Shown: one piece after another, positions 1 to 11,031 of the stretch
How positions within the stretch are numbered: position 1 is the stretch's first letter
How the letters are laid out: each line of letters starts with the position of its first letter
Assembly (NCBI GenBank): GCA_021399435.1
Contig: JAJTUP010000081.1
Coordinates: 1-64,000, forward strand
Length of the DNA stretch: 64,000 nt
Direction: 5' to 3'
Origin: Diaporthe sp. PMI_573
Taxonomy: Eukaryota > Ascomycota > Sordariomycetes > Diaporthales > Diaporthaceae
Position numbers and translations under genes: made by a program
Notes under the pieces: generated by a model
The model's database searches: none
What the model was told of the DNA's origin: nothing
Seen by the model: the letters and a program-made list of their open reading frames with translations, nothing else

Positions 1-1247
1 TTCACTTCTCCTCTTTCCAGGGCTGATTAGACCTAGTCAACCTTTCTGGGGAAGCGTTGTAGCAGCCGCTGGTGCTGGTCCAAAGCCCATCCCGCAAAAG
101 GGGCTCCGGGTCGACAACCTCGTCGAAGCAATCGAGTTCATCACATCACCAGCCGCGTACAACGCCGCGAGCACAATCGCGGCCCAGATGCGGCAGGAGG
201 TTGGCGTTGACGCTGCCATCCACTCATTCCACCGAAACCTGCCCATTGCGGCTCTCACCTGTGATGTGATCCCGGGACAAGCAGCGCGATGGTTGACCAC
301 GAAACATGGGAAGAGTGTAAAGTTGTGCGACGCAGCAGTCGCCGTTCTTATCGCCCAAAAGCGTATCCAGCTTAGCCAGCTGAAGCCGTAGGTCAACGTC
401 TTACATAGTATACGAGTCTCGCTGACATGGAACTACGAAGTCTACGCACTCGAGAGTACGACACCGACGTCGAGCGGTGGGATCCGCTGTCTGGTGGCGC
501 AGCATCGACGCTTGGCACCATGACAGACTTTACCGTATCGCTGGGCGGATTGTTCATTGACGCATACACAGCATACAAAAAAGCTGCGGCTGGCGGCAGT
601 CGTGGCTCATCAGCTGCAGCCGCAGCACAAGCGGCCGGTTCCAGCGCCGTATCCATGACGGGAGCCTTGACTGAAGGCATGCTTGTCAAGATGCCCCTGG
701 CATTAGCCGAGGGCATGAAGAATGTTCCGAAACTCTATGGTGAAGAGGTGCCGGATCACGGCAAGGTCACCGATTGGCAAACCGGCGGCAAGGTCGCAGC
801 GAAAGTAGGTTGAGACTCTGTACCAAGGCCCGACAGTTTCCGCCACTTACTGACCTCGGCATGATAGAACTTCGGATCGGGCTTCTACCACGGCATTACC
901 GGAGTGGCTATGCAGCCGTGGGAAGGGGCCAAGAAGGACGGAATCAAAGGCTTCCTCAAGGGAGCAGGGAAAGGGACAATAGGTTTGGTCACCAAACCTG
1001 GAGTTGGTGGGTATTATTGGCGCCACTGAACATCACTCTTGAATCCATTCTGACACAAGACTCAACAGCGCTTTTTGGACTGGTGGGATACCCAGCCCTC
1101 GGAATCAAAAAGTCACTCATGGCTAGGAAAGGTCGGGAGCGAGCCGTACTTGATGCCAAGGGCGATCAAGTCGACATTTTGGCGTCGAGTGGGGGACACC
1201 AGGACGTTGGTCAAATCACGGCGCGATTTGATAGTTTAACTTCCTAA
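1..1247 (+). CDS. Sterol/UDP-glucosyltransferase-like protein (GT1), 3' part
   Basis: Partial gene whose 5' end lies outside the window. Residues read from about position 37 include PFWG, an AGAGPKP stretch and a helical segment, which match the C-terminal sugar-nucleotide-binding half of fungal family-1 glucosyltransferases acting on sterols or other lipids. Three introns keep the frame: 388-440 (53 nt, branch GCTGAC), 805-867 and 1007-1068. The window probably opens inside another intron ending at 36, because that join would restore a GDQPFWG-type motif; an acceptor at 20 is the alternative. After the catalytic half comes an Ala/Gly-rich tail with FGSGFYHGITG and a KPGVALFGLVGYP segment, as in long fungal sterol glucosyltransferase-like proteins, followed by the stop at 1245-1247. 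No lesion is visible. The substrate is not determined. Confidence 0.82.
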
Positions 1248-2339
1248 GTTGCAGGTATCTATATGAGGCAGTTGGTAACACGACATGCGTCCGACTCTTG
1301 AAGAAGTTTGGGCGTTCCTATCCCCCACCAAAACGAGTATGCTCAGACCAGGACACAACTTCTCTTCGTGTGGTTCGAACAGCAAGTTCTGTACTTAATC
1401 TGTAAGTCTAGGAAGTTTACTTGGGATGGGGTGGGTTAGGTAGCAGTGCCAAGGCACACCTGAGATTGTAATACACCTAGCATTTACCCCCTTAACGAAA
1501 GAGACCAGACCTTCCCTCCACATGTCCCGGCCGCTCCCTCCACATGTCCCGGCCGGTGCCCCCACTCATCCCGATGGCTCGCTTGGCTTGGTGTGGTAGT
1601 TATAGAGGGACCGCCTGCCTGGAATGATGATGGACCCCAACGGCTCGACCCGCCATTTTCCACTCGTAGCATAACTCCACAAAGCCCCGCTTCTATCGAC
1701 CTACTTGACGAGGAGCCAGGGCTCGCTGCTCCGAGCAGTTATTTATGCTGTGCAGCGTCCAAGCCATGCATTCCTGCCGCGGAATCGCACCGATCCCGTG
1801 ACCCAGCCCCACGCAGCCTACCGAATTCGAGGATGGGAGAACGGCACCGGTCCCGCTCCAAGAGCTCCTTGCGCCGGCATCGGTGGATTTCTTCTCGAGA
1901 GAAGGCACGCTCCTTGGGAACAAGAGCTCCCTCGAGCAGAGCATCCGCGACGTGACGCGCGTGTGACAGAAGCTCTTACAACTGCCATACCACGCTGCTT
2001 TTCAGGAGACATCTGCAGAAAGCCTCACGGTGGCGGTCTCCTCGGAGGTTATTTAATACCATTGTTATCAAGCATGCGCCGTTGCCGCTTCGACTATCGT
2101 CTAGTTTTTCCCACAACCAAGATCATGTTTCTCCAAATGGTTTAATGGAACAGATCTGGGTCAATAAATCTGCCTTGACAAATCGAGTCAACGGCTTTGG
2201 AACCCTAAAACAGTCTGTGCCCTAAAATAGGCCGGGACTAAAAATGGTTCAGCACGTGTCGGCTCTCGACATCGTGAATATAAGAAAGATACTCGACTCA
2301 AGAGCACATCTTGCACGGCTTTGGTTATACGAATGAAGC
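1248..2339. other. Intergenic; 22-bp tandem duplication at 1513-1556
   Basis: No convincing gene was found. Open frames on both strands around 1590-2145 overlap each other and show no family features. A 22-bp unit beginning TCCCTCCACATGTCCCGGCC occurs twice in tandem (1513-1534 and 1535-1556), differing at the last base. The final 100 bp probably hold the promoter of the next gene. Confidence 0.5.
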
Positions 2340-2897
2340 ATGGCAGATAATATCCTGCACGTGCCCTCGAGATACGCTATGTACAACCTTCTCTTCGCAT
2401 GGTCAATCAACGAGCATCATGCGAGTGAACGACGCAAACTGTACAGCATTCTCTTTGGGGCAAAGACCTTCAACGAATGCGTCACTACCCTAAACCTGGT
2501 CTCTGGCAAAGACTTGAAAGCCCTGGCTCTCAATGATACTCCCGAAGCGTACAGAATACAAGCTTTCAAACAACTTCGGACGCGGAGGCCTCATGATTAT
2601 GATGAGCTTGTTGGAAAAATCTCATATCTTCAACGAGTTGCCCACGAAAAACACCTTGAACCGACTTTTCTTTATCATCGTGTCGCTACGAAGTCCTTTA
2701 TGGCAACGCTGCCTTGCGAGGCACAACAATGCTTCGACTGCAAGACGGCATTGGAGGAATTTTCGGATATGATATGGAGACCATGCAGGAAACATGTTCA
2801 GTGTACAGAATGCTGGCGCAGAATTGTTAAACTGTCGCCAGATAGCCCTTATAATCCTTGGGGGTGTGATTGCGGTCCAAGGTTGATCTACGGTTAG
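2340..2897 (+). CDS. Small RING-like (C3HC4-type) protein
   Basis: A single uninterrupted frame of 185 residues. The N-terminal 120 residues are mostly helical and were not recognised. Residues about 129-180 carry C-x2-C, 14 residues, then C-x2-H-x2-C-x2-C, 17 residues and a final CDC. That spacing fits a RING-HC finger except that the last pair is C-x-C instead of C-x2-C. RING proteins usually act as E3 ubiquitin ligases; here that role is inference from the metal-ligand pattern. The ATG at 2340 follows another start in a different frame (2311), and the finger is only in this frame. The gene stands alone between the glycosyltransferase and a transposon relic, so context gives no partner. It could also be a TRAF-like or treble-clef zinc domain. 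Confidence 0.55.
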   Translation: MADNILHVPSRYAMYNLLFAWSINEHHASERRKLYSILFGAKTFNECVTTLNLVSGKDLKALALNDTPEAYRIQAFKQLRTRRPHDYDELVGKISYLQRVAHEKHLEPTFLYHRVATKSFMATLPCEAQQCFDCKTALEEFSDMIWRPCRKHVQCTECWRRIVKLSPDSPYNPWGCDCGPRLIYG

Positions 2898-3766
2898 CAC
2901 ATCGAAGCTGCAAGATGCGTCCATTGGCTGAGTCAGATTTTCGTCCGCAGTGAATTATGCGCATGTTGATCTCTCCGGCTCTCGGCGCAGAAGCAGATCA
3001 CATGTGTCAGCAGCGACCTAGTGCGGTCAACAACTGGAGGGACGGCGGGGTTTGAGTTGCAAGTTGTCAAGGACGAGGCCACGATTGGATGCCAGGGAGT
3101 AAGCGTTAGTATTTACAAAAACGAAAAGAGTGGAGATTTGCCAGAGGAAAAGTGAAATGTATAGTGAGACTGCTGTGGGCAGACTTCATGGGAAGCTGTT
3201 GTTTCTTTTCGTCTCCCGTTATAAGTTTTAGGTCACTTCTACGCTGCGTCCGCTTTTCCTCCTCGTCTTCCCCTTTGAATAATACAGAGACTACGGTTCT
3301 CAAAGAAAGATGATCCTGTTCGGTTTCCACGCATTTACCTGTTGTACGAAAAAGAGTTTCTTGCTTAAGAATGAGCAGGGGCCGCGGCGGACCCATCTCG
3401 AACACATCAGACAACCGTACCATGACAATTTCATATGGTTGATACGATTTGTAACCTTTCCGTCACATTTTAACACTGAGAATAGCGATGGATCATTTCC
3501 ATGAAATTGTAAACTACCTGTACCGGCCCGCACTTGTCGCCAATAGACATGTACCGTATTAACTTGGAAAATTGAGAATTGCGCTAGGCTAGTAGTGGCA
3601 GGGCGGCCAGCCACTGACCAGGGTCACCATCAGGGGTAAATCCCCCCGATTTTCACCCCACCAAAATTTGCTGTGCTCCAAAGCAACAGCGTTCTGGGCA
3701 ACGTTACCCTCGTCTGTGAGTAGAAAACGCATAAATCGTTGTTTTCAGGCTTCTAACTCTAATTCC
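2898..3766. other. Intergenic, including the probable 3' flank of the pogo relic
   Basis: No gene is supported. A stretch at about 3630-3670, with runs such as AAATCCCCCC and TTTTCACCCCACC just beyond the stop of the neighbouring transposase, resembles a pogo-type terminal repeat. The partner terminus is missing, so this cannot be confirmed. Confidence 0.35.
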
Positions 3767-5160
3767 TCATAGAGCAACTTCTATACAATCCTGGATCACC
3801 TCGTCTTCATCAATATACTCCTCCTGATCGTCTAAACTGGTGATGGACACCTCCTCAAAGAGCTTGACTTCGTTGACTACAGCATTAGCTGTCTCCCAGC
3901 CTGCATAGTCGTATTGCATGAGATCAAAGCCCTTGATTCGTAAGCGGTGCGATTCATCGATATCAGGCCGTATAGCAATTCCGGTGTGGATGAAGGCATC
4001 ACGAACAAGATCAGCCTTCTCCTTCAGCCGTACCATAGCCTTATCTACCACCCAGGTCGTCATTATCCTCCGCTCTGAGGTTGTCCAAGCAAAGTTCGGA
4101 TGCTCAGCCTCCTTCTGGGCGATATACTCATCGGTGATCTCCTGAAGCCACAGCTTAAGTGGCCCATTCACAGCAGTATCGCATGGCTGAAGAAGACTTG
4201 TACAGCCGGATGGAATTAAAGCAGTCAAAATGCCCAGTTCCTTCAGCTTTTTCTTAATGCTGTCGGTAACATGAAAGGAGGCGACATCCATGACAAGTAA
4301 TAGTTCCCCCTGTGAGTTGGCAATAGGCTGGAGCTCCTGATCGATCCACTTCTCCATCAGCACTTCGTTGTTATAAGCCGTAGAGTTATATTCAACCGTA
4401 ACATTAGGGGAGTATCGGTGACTCTCCTGCTTGTAGATGCGTGCGGTAGGGCCATCGGCACCCTTGAAGATGACCTTTGGTTTAAGGCGCTGCTCCCCAT
4501 CGGCGAAAAGGTAAAGGATGAGTGTTACCTGACGCTTATCCCAGCCACTTTTTTCAGATTTCGCCTGAACTGACTTTGCACCCTTGTGCTCATATGTATA
4601 ACCAGAGTTGAACTCGAAGGGAACAGGTGTCTCATCAAAGTTGATGATATTTGCCTTGGGAAAGCGTCTTTCTGGTGAGCCGTCGGTCAGATTATGTATT
4701 GTAGGCTGTAAGGGAGTCCTCCGCTGGGAGTTGCGCTTGACGAACTGAAGGAACTGATTGACGACAGGGACGTACTCCTGAGGTAACTTCGTAGCTTTCT
4801 TCGTAACTCGCCGGCGTGTTATATTATAACGGCGCTTGAAGTTAGCAAACCAGCCATTGGAGAAGACGAAGACCTTCTCAGCGTCAGGATGGATCTCCTT
4901 CCAGATCTGCTTAGAGTTGCGGCGAAACCAGGCAACAGTTGTTGTCTTATTCGCCTGGCGTGCCTCCTGGAACAACCATATAGCCGCTCCTCTAGATCTG
5001 GCCAACGAGGAGTATAAGACCGGTCTGCCTGTGCATCGTTGGCTAGAATTGTCGTCCGGTTACTCCACCAGCGCGAAATCGTCTTAAAAGGGATCTTAAA
5101 GTGGGCATATGCCTCCTCATAAGTTGGCTGGCGATAACCGTCGGTTGCTATATAGCCTTC
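3767..5160 (-). pseudogene. pogo-type (Tc1/mariner superfamily) DDE transposase, frameshifted and 5'-truncated
   Basis: The 412-residue frame ending at 3767 carries the C-terminal part of a CENP-B HTH region (FSNGWFANFKRR), then the catalytic DDE_1 domain: NFDETPVPFEF (first Asp), LLVMDVASFH (second Asp) and LQPCDTAVN (third Asp), with an acidic C-terminal tail. The N-terminal helix-turn-helix (TYEEAYAHFKIPFKTISRWW) lies at about 5040-5130 in a different frame. Alignment with the related protein at 59.9-61.5 kb places a one-base frameshift near 4975-4990. Upstream of about 5160 the sequence turns into a hAT transposase, so the element's own 5' end and terminal repeat are gone. It is a dead relic, related to but clearly diverged from the 61-kb copy. 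Confidence 0.85.
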
Positions 5161-6307
5161 GCGCTGACATTGTCGCGTTCGAGCTTTTCACTTTCGGTGA
5201 CGAAGAGGAAGGCTTTCGCGGCGAGGTTGATAATATGACCTTGACAGCGGAGCCGGTGAATCTTGGGGTCGTATTGGATGTCGTATCGGCGTAGGAGACC
5301 TGTGGGATGTTAGGGCCGGTCAGTAGAAACAGTGAGTTGCACTGACCAAGTGAAAGGGATCTCATCATTGTATCGTTGTTGCCAGCATTGTCCATCACGA
5401 AATATCCAAGCTTCGAAGCAAAGCCCCATTCATCAACCACTTCGAGAATCGCCGCGGCGAGATGAGCACCGTCGTGCTCACTGTCGATGTCTTTCAACGC
5501 TAAAACATGATGTTCCAGCTGACCATCTTCCGTGACATAGTGACTAACTACCCCCAAGATGGCCAAAGAGTTGGGAGAAGTCCAAAGGTCGCAGCTGATG
5601 TGAATTCTAGACTTCGCTGACTGTATGCGCTGCTTGACCTTCTCCTTCTGATCTTCGTACTGTCGCATGATCCATTTCCTGATGGTCTCGTGCGTATCTG
5701 GCAGCCAAGTCTCGATATCGTCATTGATGTAGGCTAAGAGTGCTCGGAACTCTGGGCATTCCACGAGCCGAAACGGGAGGGAGCAGGCCGTAATAAACCT
5801 CACGTACAACACTTCGAGCTGGTCAGGGTCGATCGAATCTCCGGGTTGATCGTTGAGCCGACGGCGTTTGCGGGGATTTTCTTCTGCTGCAGCACGAGCT
5901 TGTTCGAGGATCGTTCGTATCGTTGTCACTTTAGCTGTTCGCAGGGCTCCTTTTGGCAGACCGTGGCCGTCAGGAGGAGGGTCCATAAGATGTTTTGCAG
6001 GAGCCGCAGTACCCCCAGAACAGGCATATGCTCTGTCACAATGTTTGCAACGCCACTCTTCTTTTCCGGTCCGCGGATTGTAGTATCCCGTCTCCATCTC
6101 CTCGTCTGGCATATGAGAGAAGACCCATGACGTTCTGGGTTTGGTGGAGGAGGTTGTGGAGGCTGTGCGAGGTCGAGATGACTGGCATTTGGGCGTTTGG
6201 CTCTGGTCTAGGTCATTCAACTGCCGGCTGGAAAACTCCGAAACGTCGACTGAAATTGACTCTCTTCGTTGCGACCATTGGCCAAAAGGGAGGCATTGTT
6301 GAGGCAT
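5160..6307 (-). pseudogene. hAT transposase, N-terminal part, truncated by fusion to a pogo element
   Basis: Reading from ATG 6307, a Ser/Thr-rich leader is followed by a BED-like finger (RCKHCDRAYACSGG ... KHL), a basic KRRRL patch, and the first part of an RNase H-like fold with CDLWTS (first catalytic Asp) and VMDNAGNND (second). A 47-nt intron (5300-5346, GTCAGT...CAG) must be removed; splicing then gives LRRYDIQYDPKIHRLRCQGH followed by AAKAFLFVTESEKL, typical of hAT proteins. The frame then meets a stop where sequence of the pogo relic begins, near 5160. The catalytic Glu region and the C-terminal dimerisation domain are absent. It lies on the same strand as the pogo relic, giving a chimeric reading frame. 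It is inactive by itself. Confidence 0.82.
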
Positions 6308-7549
6308 GGGTACGGTTAGTACAGTAGGCTCGACAGTGATAAAGAAAATGGGCAGAGGTGACAATGGACCATGGCCAATGTCGGCAGGCAACCACCGGTA
6401 GGCCCGGCCCAACATGGTCCGTACCAATCGTACCTCTTATACCTCCCCTGACGCGTGGAAGAAACGCGTGGTCGAGTGTTAGGTCTGATTGTCAATAAAG
6501 ACGTGTGTTGAGGTGAATGCTAGCCAATAAAGTGCCCAGTATCCCTATTGCTGGTATAGGGTAAGGCCTGCCCGCTACTGTCAAAAGGCAACTTCGCCCC
6601 AGGACTGACAACCCAATATAAATAATATATTGCCAATATGGACATCATCATATTATATTGTCACAATATCAAATTCTTCATATCATATTGTCACAATATG
6701 AGAAAGTCCATATCATATGGGTTATATTACAATATACTACTTTATTGCCATACTATTAGCAACACTGCATGAATGAGCAGGGCGAAATCATCAGTCGTCA
6801 CTCCGGACGGGAATAACGACAACCTTCATTTTCGGTAGAACAGCATATGGTCGCACGTCATGGCAATGACGTAAGTTGGGAATCTATTCTGGCCAGAGCC
6901 GGGCCTTGATAGGCTATCGACATGGGAGTCCAAAATCAGAGAAAGACTCTAACTCCGCAAGAAGGCCAAATCTCATGACTGGCCTTTGATCTATTAGCAC
7001 ATTCTTCCGCGTCTGGAACACCCCAGGAAGAAAAGGCTTGTTTCGCCCGACACAAGATGTTACAGGCCTACCCTCGAGAGGTTCTGATAGCATCCAAATA
7101 TCTCGAAGATATGGCGAAGCGAGCAGCTCTTGAAAATTTTGACGAATGTCAGATGAATAGTGTTTTGAAAAAAGTCAAGTTAGGTCTAGCCGGGTCTTCC
7201 GTATATTACAAAGAAGCTTAAGGGGGTAAGTTTTTTCTACCCATTGGAAGGCCTACAAAAAACGTACTTGGGAGGAATGTAAGATGATTTAAGTTTTCTA
7301 AATGTCTCAACTGAAATTCACAAACTCATACTCATTTCCCATTCATCCTCAGGTCCCTCGTCTAAAGTACTCAAACTAGCAAAATTCTGTTGTAAGCAGT
7401 TTTTGGGTACTGCTGACCACTGACTGTGCGAAATTCTCCCAATTATTGCGACTTGTGGCATTCCCGATGTTATTATACTGTACCTAGAGGCTCGCAGAAT
7501 GACAAACCGGAATAATCTGCGATCTTGGTACAGTACTGTAAGAAGATAG
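6308..7549. other. Gene-free, AT-rich region with phased palindromes (6627-6735)
   Basis: No gene was seen. Perfect odd palindromes lie at 6627-6639 (ATATTGCCAATAT), 6655-6669 and 6685-6699 (both ATATTGTCACAATAT), with centres 29 and 30 bp apart; an imperfect one (ATATTACAATAT) follows near 6724. They could be subterminal repeats of the hAT relic or binding sites for a dimeric protein. Confidence 0.6.
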
Positions 7550-8640
7550 TTGAAATTGGCCAACTATACAGCCCAGTTGAGAACGCCTCGGTGCTTTGAA
7601 GCTTTTAAGCTTTTCGTTGTCTTTCACCTCCTTCGTCGTCTGAGACGACTTGCCCCTATTCGCGATTCCCACTTCTTCTCTCGCTTCCTCAGTCGACATC
7701 CCGAGCTAAAGAAAGCATATATTAAGCCTGTTGAGTTGGCGCGCAGAGGATATGAGCTTGCCCTCCACGATGTCAATACCTTCTTTGAACACGTTGAGGC
7801 TTCCCAAACCAAGTACCGGCTTATTGCTTCTGGCGTCTGGAACGCCGACGAGTGTGGCAATATGATTGGTAAGCTCCGGGGGCGCCTGGTGATCGTCACT
7901 ATCCGCAACCAGTTGGCCAAGAACCCCGAGGTCTACGATCCAAACAATCGCGAGTCTATGACCCTCATCGGCTGTGGGAGTGCTATTGGCAAGGCCATTC
8001 CTCCTTACTGTATCTTCAAGGTCTGGCCAAACCGCAATTTTGCTCAGGCAAAGGGTCTTCACGATGATGTTGCCTTCAACCAGTCAGATACTGGCTATGA
8101 TTTGGACAAAAGAGTCATAGGCCTTTTGTTCTGATGTAAGTGGAAGTGAGGCGTGTGCTGGTGAAATTCGTTTAGACAATATCAGACGTCCGACACAGCT
8201 CCGCAGGAACGCAAAAATGTGGCTGGGCTTTGCTTCTGTAAAACGTAGTGTGTTCGTGCAGAAGATTGAATTTTTCCGGCCGCAAGATGCATCGCTATTA
8301 GAATGGTTTGAGATACCTATTCGTGGGTTACTGCATTGGTGGTTCTCGCTAGATCAGTGTAAGATTTACCACGAAGGTCGAGCTAGTCCTAACTAAACTT
8401 TAAGTTACGAAATAGACGGAATTAATCATATTTCCCATATTAATAATACACTAAAATCTACATTATTCCAACAGGTTCGCAGCGCTCGTACCATGTTCGT
8501 GAAATTCCTTGTCCGTTTAGTAACGTACCCGACGGCGCCGGCAGACCTATCGGAATGGCGTCTTCTTATAATCGATGGGCACTATACACATATAACGGTC
8601 GATTTTATGTGGAAATGCTTCTCTAATAAGGTATATATTG
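7550..8640 (+). pseudogene. Tigger/pogo-like DDE_1 transposase relic
   Basis: The frame 7550-8134 contains HFFSRFLSRHPELK (end of the CENP-B-type HTH), WNADECGNMIG (first catalytic Asp block), NRESMTLIGCGSAIGKAIPP and an SDTGYDLDK motif, in the order expected for a DDE_1 transposase. After a stop and about 400 bp of degenerate AT-rich sequence, the next conserved block reappears at about 8552-8630 as EWRLLIIDGHYTHITVDF, which holds the second Asp. The N-terminus and the third catalytic block were not found. This subfamily differs from the two other pogo-type transposases in the window. It is a decayed remnant, possibly split by a small insertion. Confidence 0.75.
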
Positions 8641-8949
8641 TTTTAAAGAAGCGACTCCAGCCTTGATAACAGCGAGTAGTCAGGGAAGTCTAACATCGCT
8701 GCGACGCCCTGGGCTCAAATTTTAACTGCTAGTAAAGGGTAAATAGAGGCTTCTAATTGGCTGCAGCGCTGCTTACTAAGGTATTTGTTTGGACAACTTT
8801 GAAAAACGTCGAGTCTCAACCAGTGGCCCGCAAATTTCCCTTCTATCCATGGACTATTCTGGGCGCACCCGGGAATGCCCCGAGTCTAAATGATTCATAC
8901 GGGTTAAATATTCCTGATCAAGGTTAATATAACTTGCATCTGACCTTAT
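8641..8949. other. Intergenic between two transposon relics
   Basis: Nothing recognisable was seen in this stretch. Confidence 0.4.
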
Positions 8950-9266
8950 GATGAGGTCCCGGCATATTTTCAGGGAAGGCATAGTCTTAGGCTATGTAAT
9001 TGTTTTAAGGTATAAGTAGGATAAGGGTGAACAGTGCAAACGAAGGGAGGTTTGGTAAGGGGGGAAATCTCTTTGAGGCTTTCTAGAAAAACTTGTATAT
9101 TGTGGTGTTTTGACAAAAGTAAGGATACAAGCGTACAATGGCGCCAATTGCGCTCTAAATAGAGACAACGGAGCGCCCAATTGACACAATGAAATGAATG
9201 GCGACGGCCTCGCACCCTTCGGGTGCTCGAAAACAAACTTATTCCCCGGGCTCGGCCCTAACAAAT
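8950..9266 (-). repeat. Probable 3' LTR of a copia-type retroelement
   Basis: On the minus strand, directly after the copia pol stop at 9279, sequence starting TGTTAGGGCCGAGCCCGGGG runs about 310 bp through a TATA-like stretch (CTCTATTTAGAGC) and then becomes pyrimidine-rich. Position and composition fit a 3' LTR. No 5' LTR is present to define the ends, so both coordinates are approximate. Confidence 0.4.
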
Positions 9267-9278
9267 GAAAAGTCGTCT

Positions 9279-10232
9279 TTATGTTCGGTTGAGCATCTCT
9301 TGCACATTATGAAAATTCAACAGTGCTCGGAAATGCTCAAAACGAGCCCGTGAGAGATTCTTTGTAAGCCCATCTGCTGGCATAACCTCGGTTGGTAGGT
9401 ATTCTACTCGGAAAGTTCCTTTGCCGTGCTCTTGTTTTAGCCACATGGTGTGAATATCCACATGTCTAAGCTTCGTAGTTACTCTCCCGTGATCGCTAAC
9501 AATCAGCCGAATCGTCTGCTGATTATCGTTGTATAGCTTCATGGAGCTTCCCACATCAATAGCGAGATCATAGAGTAACCGCTTTAATGCTATAAGCTCC
9601 TTTCCAGCGTGTGCCACCCCGAGCAGCTCGGCTTCTGTAGTCGATGTGGTCACAGTATCTTGCCGAGCTGCTCTCCAGCTGATCAGCCCTCCATATAGGC
9701 GTACAGTGTACCTGTGGGAAGATCGTCGAGATTCCTCATCATCAGCAAAAGCATCAGATGCAAAAATCAAGATCTCCTCCTGCTTGCTCCCATATCGAAT
9801 AGCGAGCGTGCGAGTAGCATATAAATATGCTATACACTGATCGGCTACAGCGAGGTGCTCGGGTCCCGGATTAAGCAGAAAAAGAGAGAGCTGCGCAGCT
9901 GCGTATGCTACGTCTGCTCGAATCATAATCCCAGTATATAGAATCGAGCCCACCCTTTCTTGAAATCCCTTGATCTGCTCTTTTGTAGCTGTTCCCTCGT
10001 ATTTTCGAAGTGGTGTGCTTGGAAGTGGTATCCATCGTTCTACATTGCAGTTATATGGATGCAGTGGCAGCCGCGCATGAAGACGCTTCCTTCGACGAAG
10101 AAGACGATTTCTTTGACGACGAAGAAGAAGGAGTGGCCTACGATTTCTTGTACGATTGAAGCCGAGTCTCTTTGTCTGCTGCAATCTCACGGTATAGAGC
10201 CAGCTTAATTCGCCGAAAACCACTGCACACAT
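9279..10232 (-). pseudogene. Ty1/copia retrotransposon Pol, RNase H end, 5'-truncated
   Basis: From about residue 70 the frame reads as the end of the copia reverse transcriptase and the RNase H domain: PLPSTPLRKYEGTATKEQ, GSILYTGIMIRADVAYAAAQ, FASDAFADD (acidic RNase H residue), TTSTTEAELLGVAHAGKE (catalytic Glu) and LYNDNQQTIRL, ending with VRIEY-type and GLTK motifs (VEYLPTEVMPADGLTKNL). The order and spacing are typical. The first 60 residues are a low-complexity Arg/Leu run with no match to the family, so the copia sequence starts at about 10030. Gag, protease, integrase and most of the reverse transcriptase are missing. The likely 3' LTR follows downstream. It is an inactive fragment. 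Confidence 0.85.
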
Positions 10233-10695
10233 TACACGGCATCATACCTTGATACAAGCCTAAATATCAGGAACTCTGGCTAACTCCTAGACGATATGAA
10301 CGCAGTGCTTGGAATTTTGTGTATTGACCTTTGGTAGTTCACAAAGGCTCTCAATAGCATGGATGCCGTCTGATGAAACGGGGCATTACGATATCTGCAA
10401 AGCCCAGGGTAGTCTGCTTACTGTAGATTGATTTGGGTTTAAAGGCGGCATGAAATCTAGTATATTCGGCTTAGTCCTCTGCTTCTTAAAAGAATCGTAA
10501 AGATAATTTTATAAGGACGAAATTTCTGTGATTGATGGAAGTGGTGTCAAAGCGTCAGAGCTCTCCATAGGCTTGACCGTCCCGTTCAGCGCGAGCGTAT
10601 CTTCGATACCAGCCCGTGGCTCAGCGTGCACTCACATGGAATCTTTGACCTTGAGACGTGGCTGGACACGCGCCCAATCAAGCAGGAGATCAAAA
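10233..10695. other. Intergenic
   Basis: Nothing recognisable was seen between the copia fragment and the weak reading frame that follows. Confidence 0.4.
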
Positions 10696-11031
10696 ATGGC
10701 CAACAATACATTTGTACGTACTCAAAATGTCTCGAGCCCTCAGAGCCAGACAAGTGCAAATGCCCCATCTGTTTTTTTGGATGCCAGGCCGAGAAGTATT
10801 CGTATCGATAGCTTTCTGCTTAGTGTGCGTAAACAACTAGAGGAGCAAAACAAAATGGACACGAAGTCGGTACTTGTTGCGCCTGATGGCGCACGGCGGC
10901 CCGTCGTTGAGCCAGTTGACGTCGAGGTTGCTGGCAGTGATGGAGACGGCCCGGTTCCAAAGGGTCCGGTGGCTACCTTGCGCAAGCGATCTGGCAAGAG
11001 GGTTGCGGCGGAGATCATTGAGCTCGACTAG
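10696..11031 (+). CDS. Hypothetical protein, 111 residues (weak)
   Basis: An uninterrupted frame from ATG 10696, extendable upstream to a GTG at 10528. The product is Ser/Gln-rich at first (TQNVSSPQSQTSANAPS), then has a short helix (SFLLSVRKQLEEQNKMD) and a Val/Asp/Gly-rich region ending in a basic patch (LRKRSGKR). No family was recognised. A Cys-rich frame on the same strand (10626-10811) overlaps it and cannot be excluded. It may be a fragment or spurious. Confidence 0.25.
   Translation: MANNTFVRTQNVSSPQSQTSANAPSVFLDARPRSIRIDSFLLSVRKQLEEQNKMDTKSVLVAPDGARRPVVEPVDVEVAGSDGDGPVPKGPVATLRKRSGKRVAAEIIELD

Noticed and set aside
1360..1400. GGTTCGAAC resembling a tRNA T-loop
   Set aside because: No acceptor, D-arm or anticodon stem can be formed around it.
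1593..2145. Overlapping open frames proposed as genes
   Set aside because: Frames on both strands overlap, are low in complexity or Arg/Pro-rich, and show no domain.
10626..10811. Cys-rich reading frame on the plus strand
   Set aside because: It has several Cys residues but overlaps another frame, has no clear start and fits no zinc-finger spacing.
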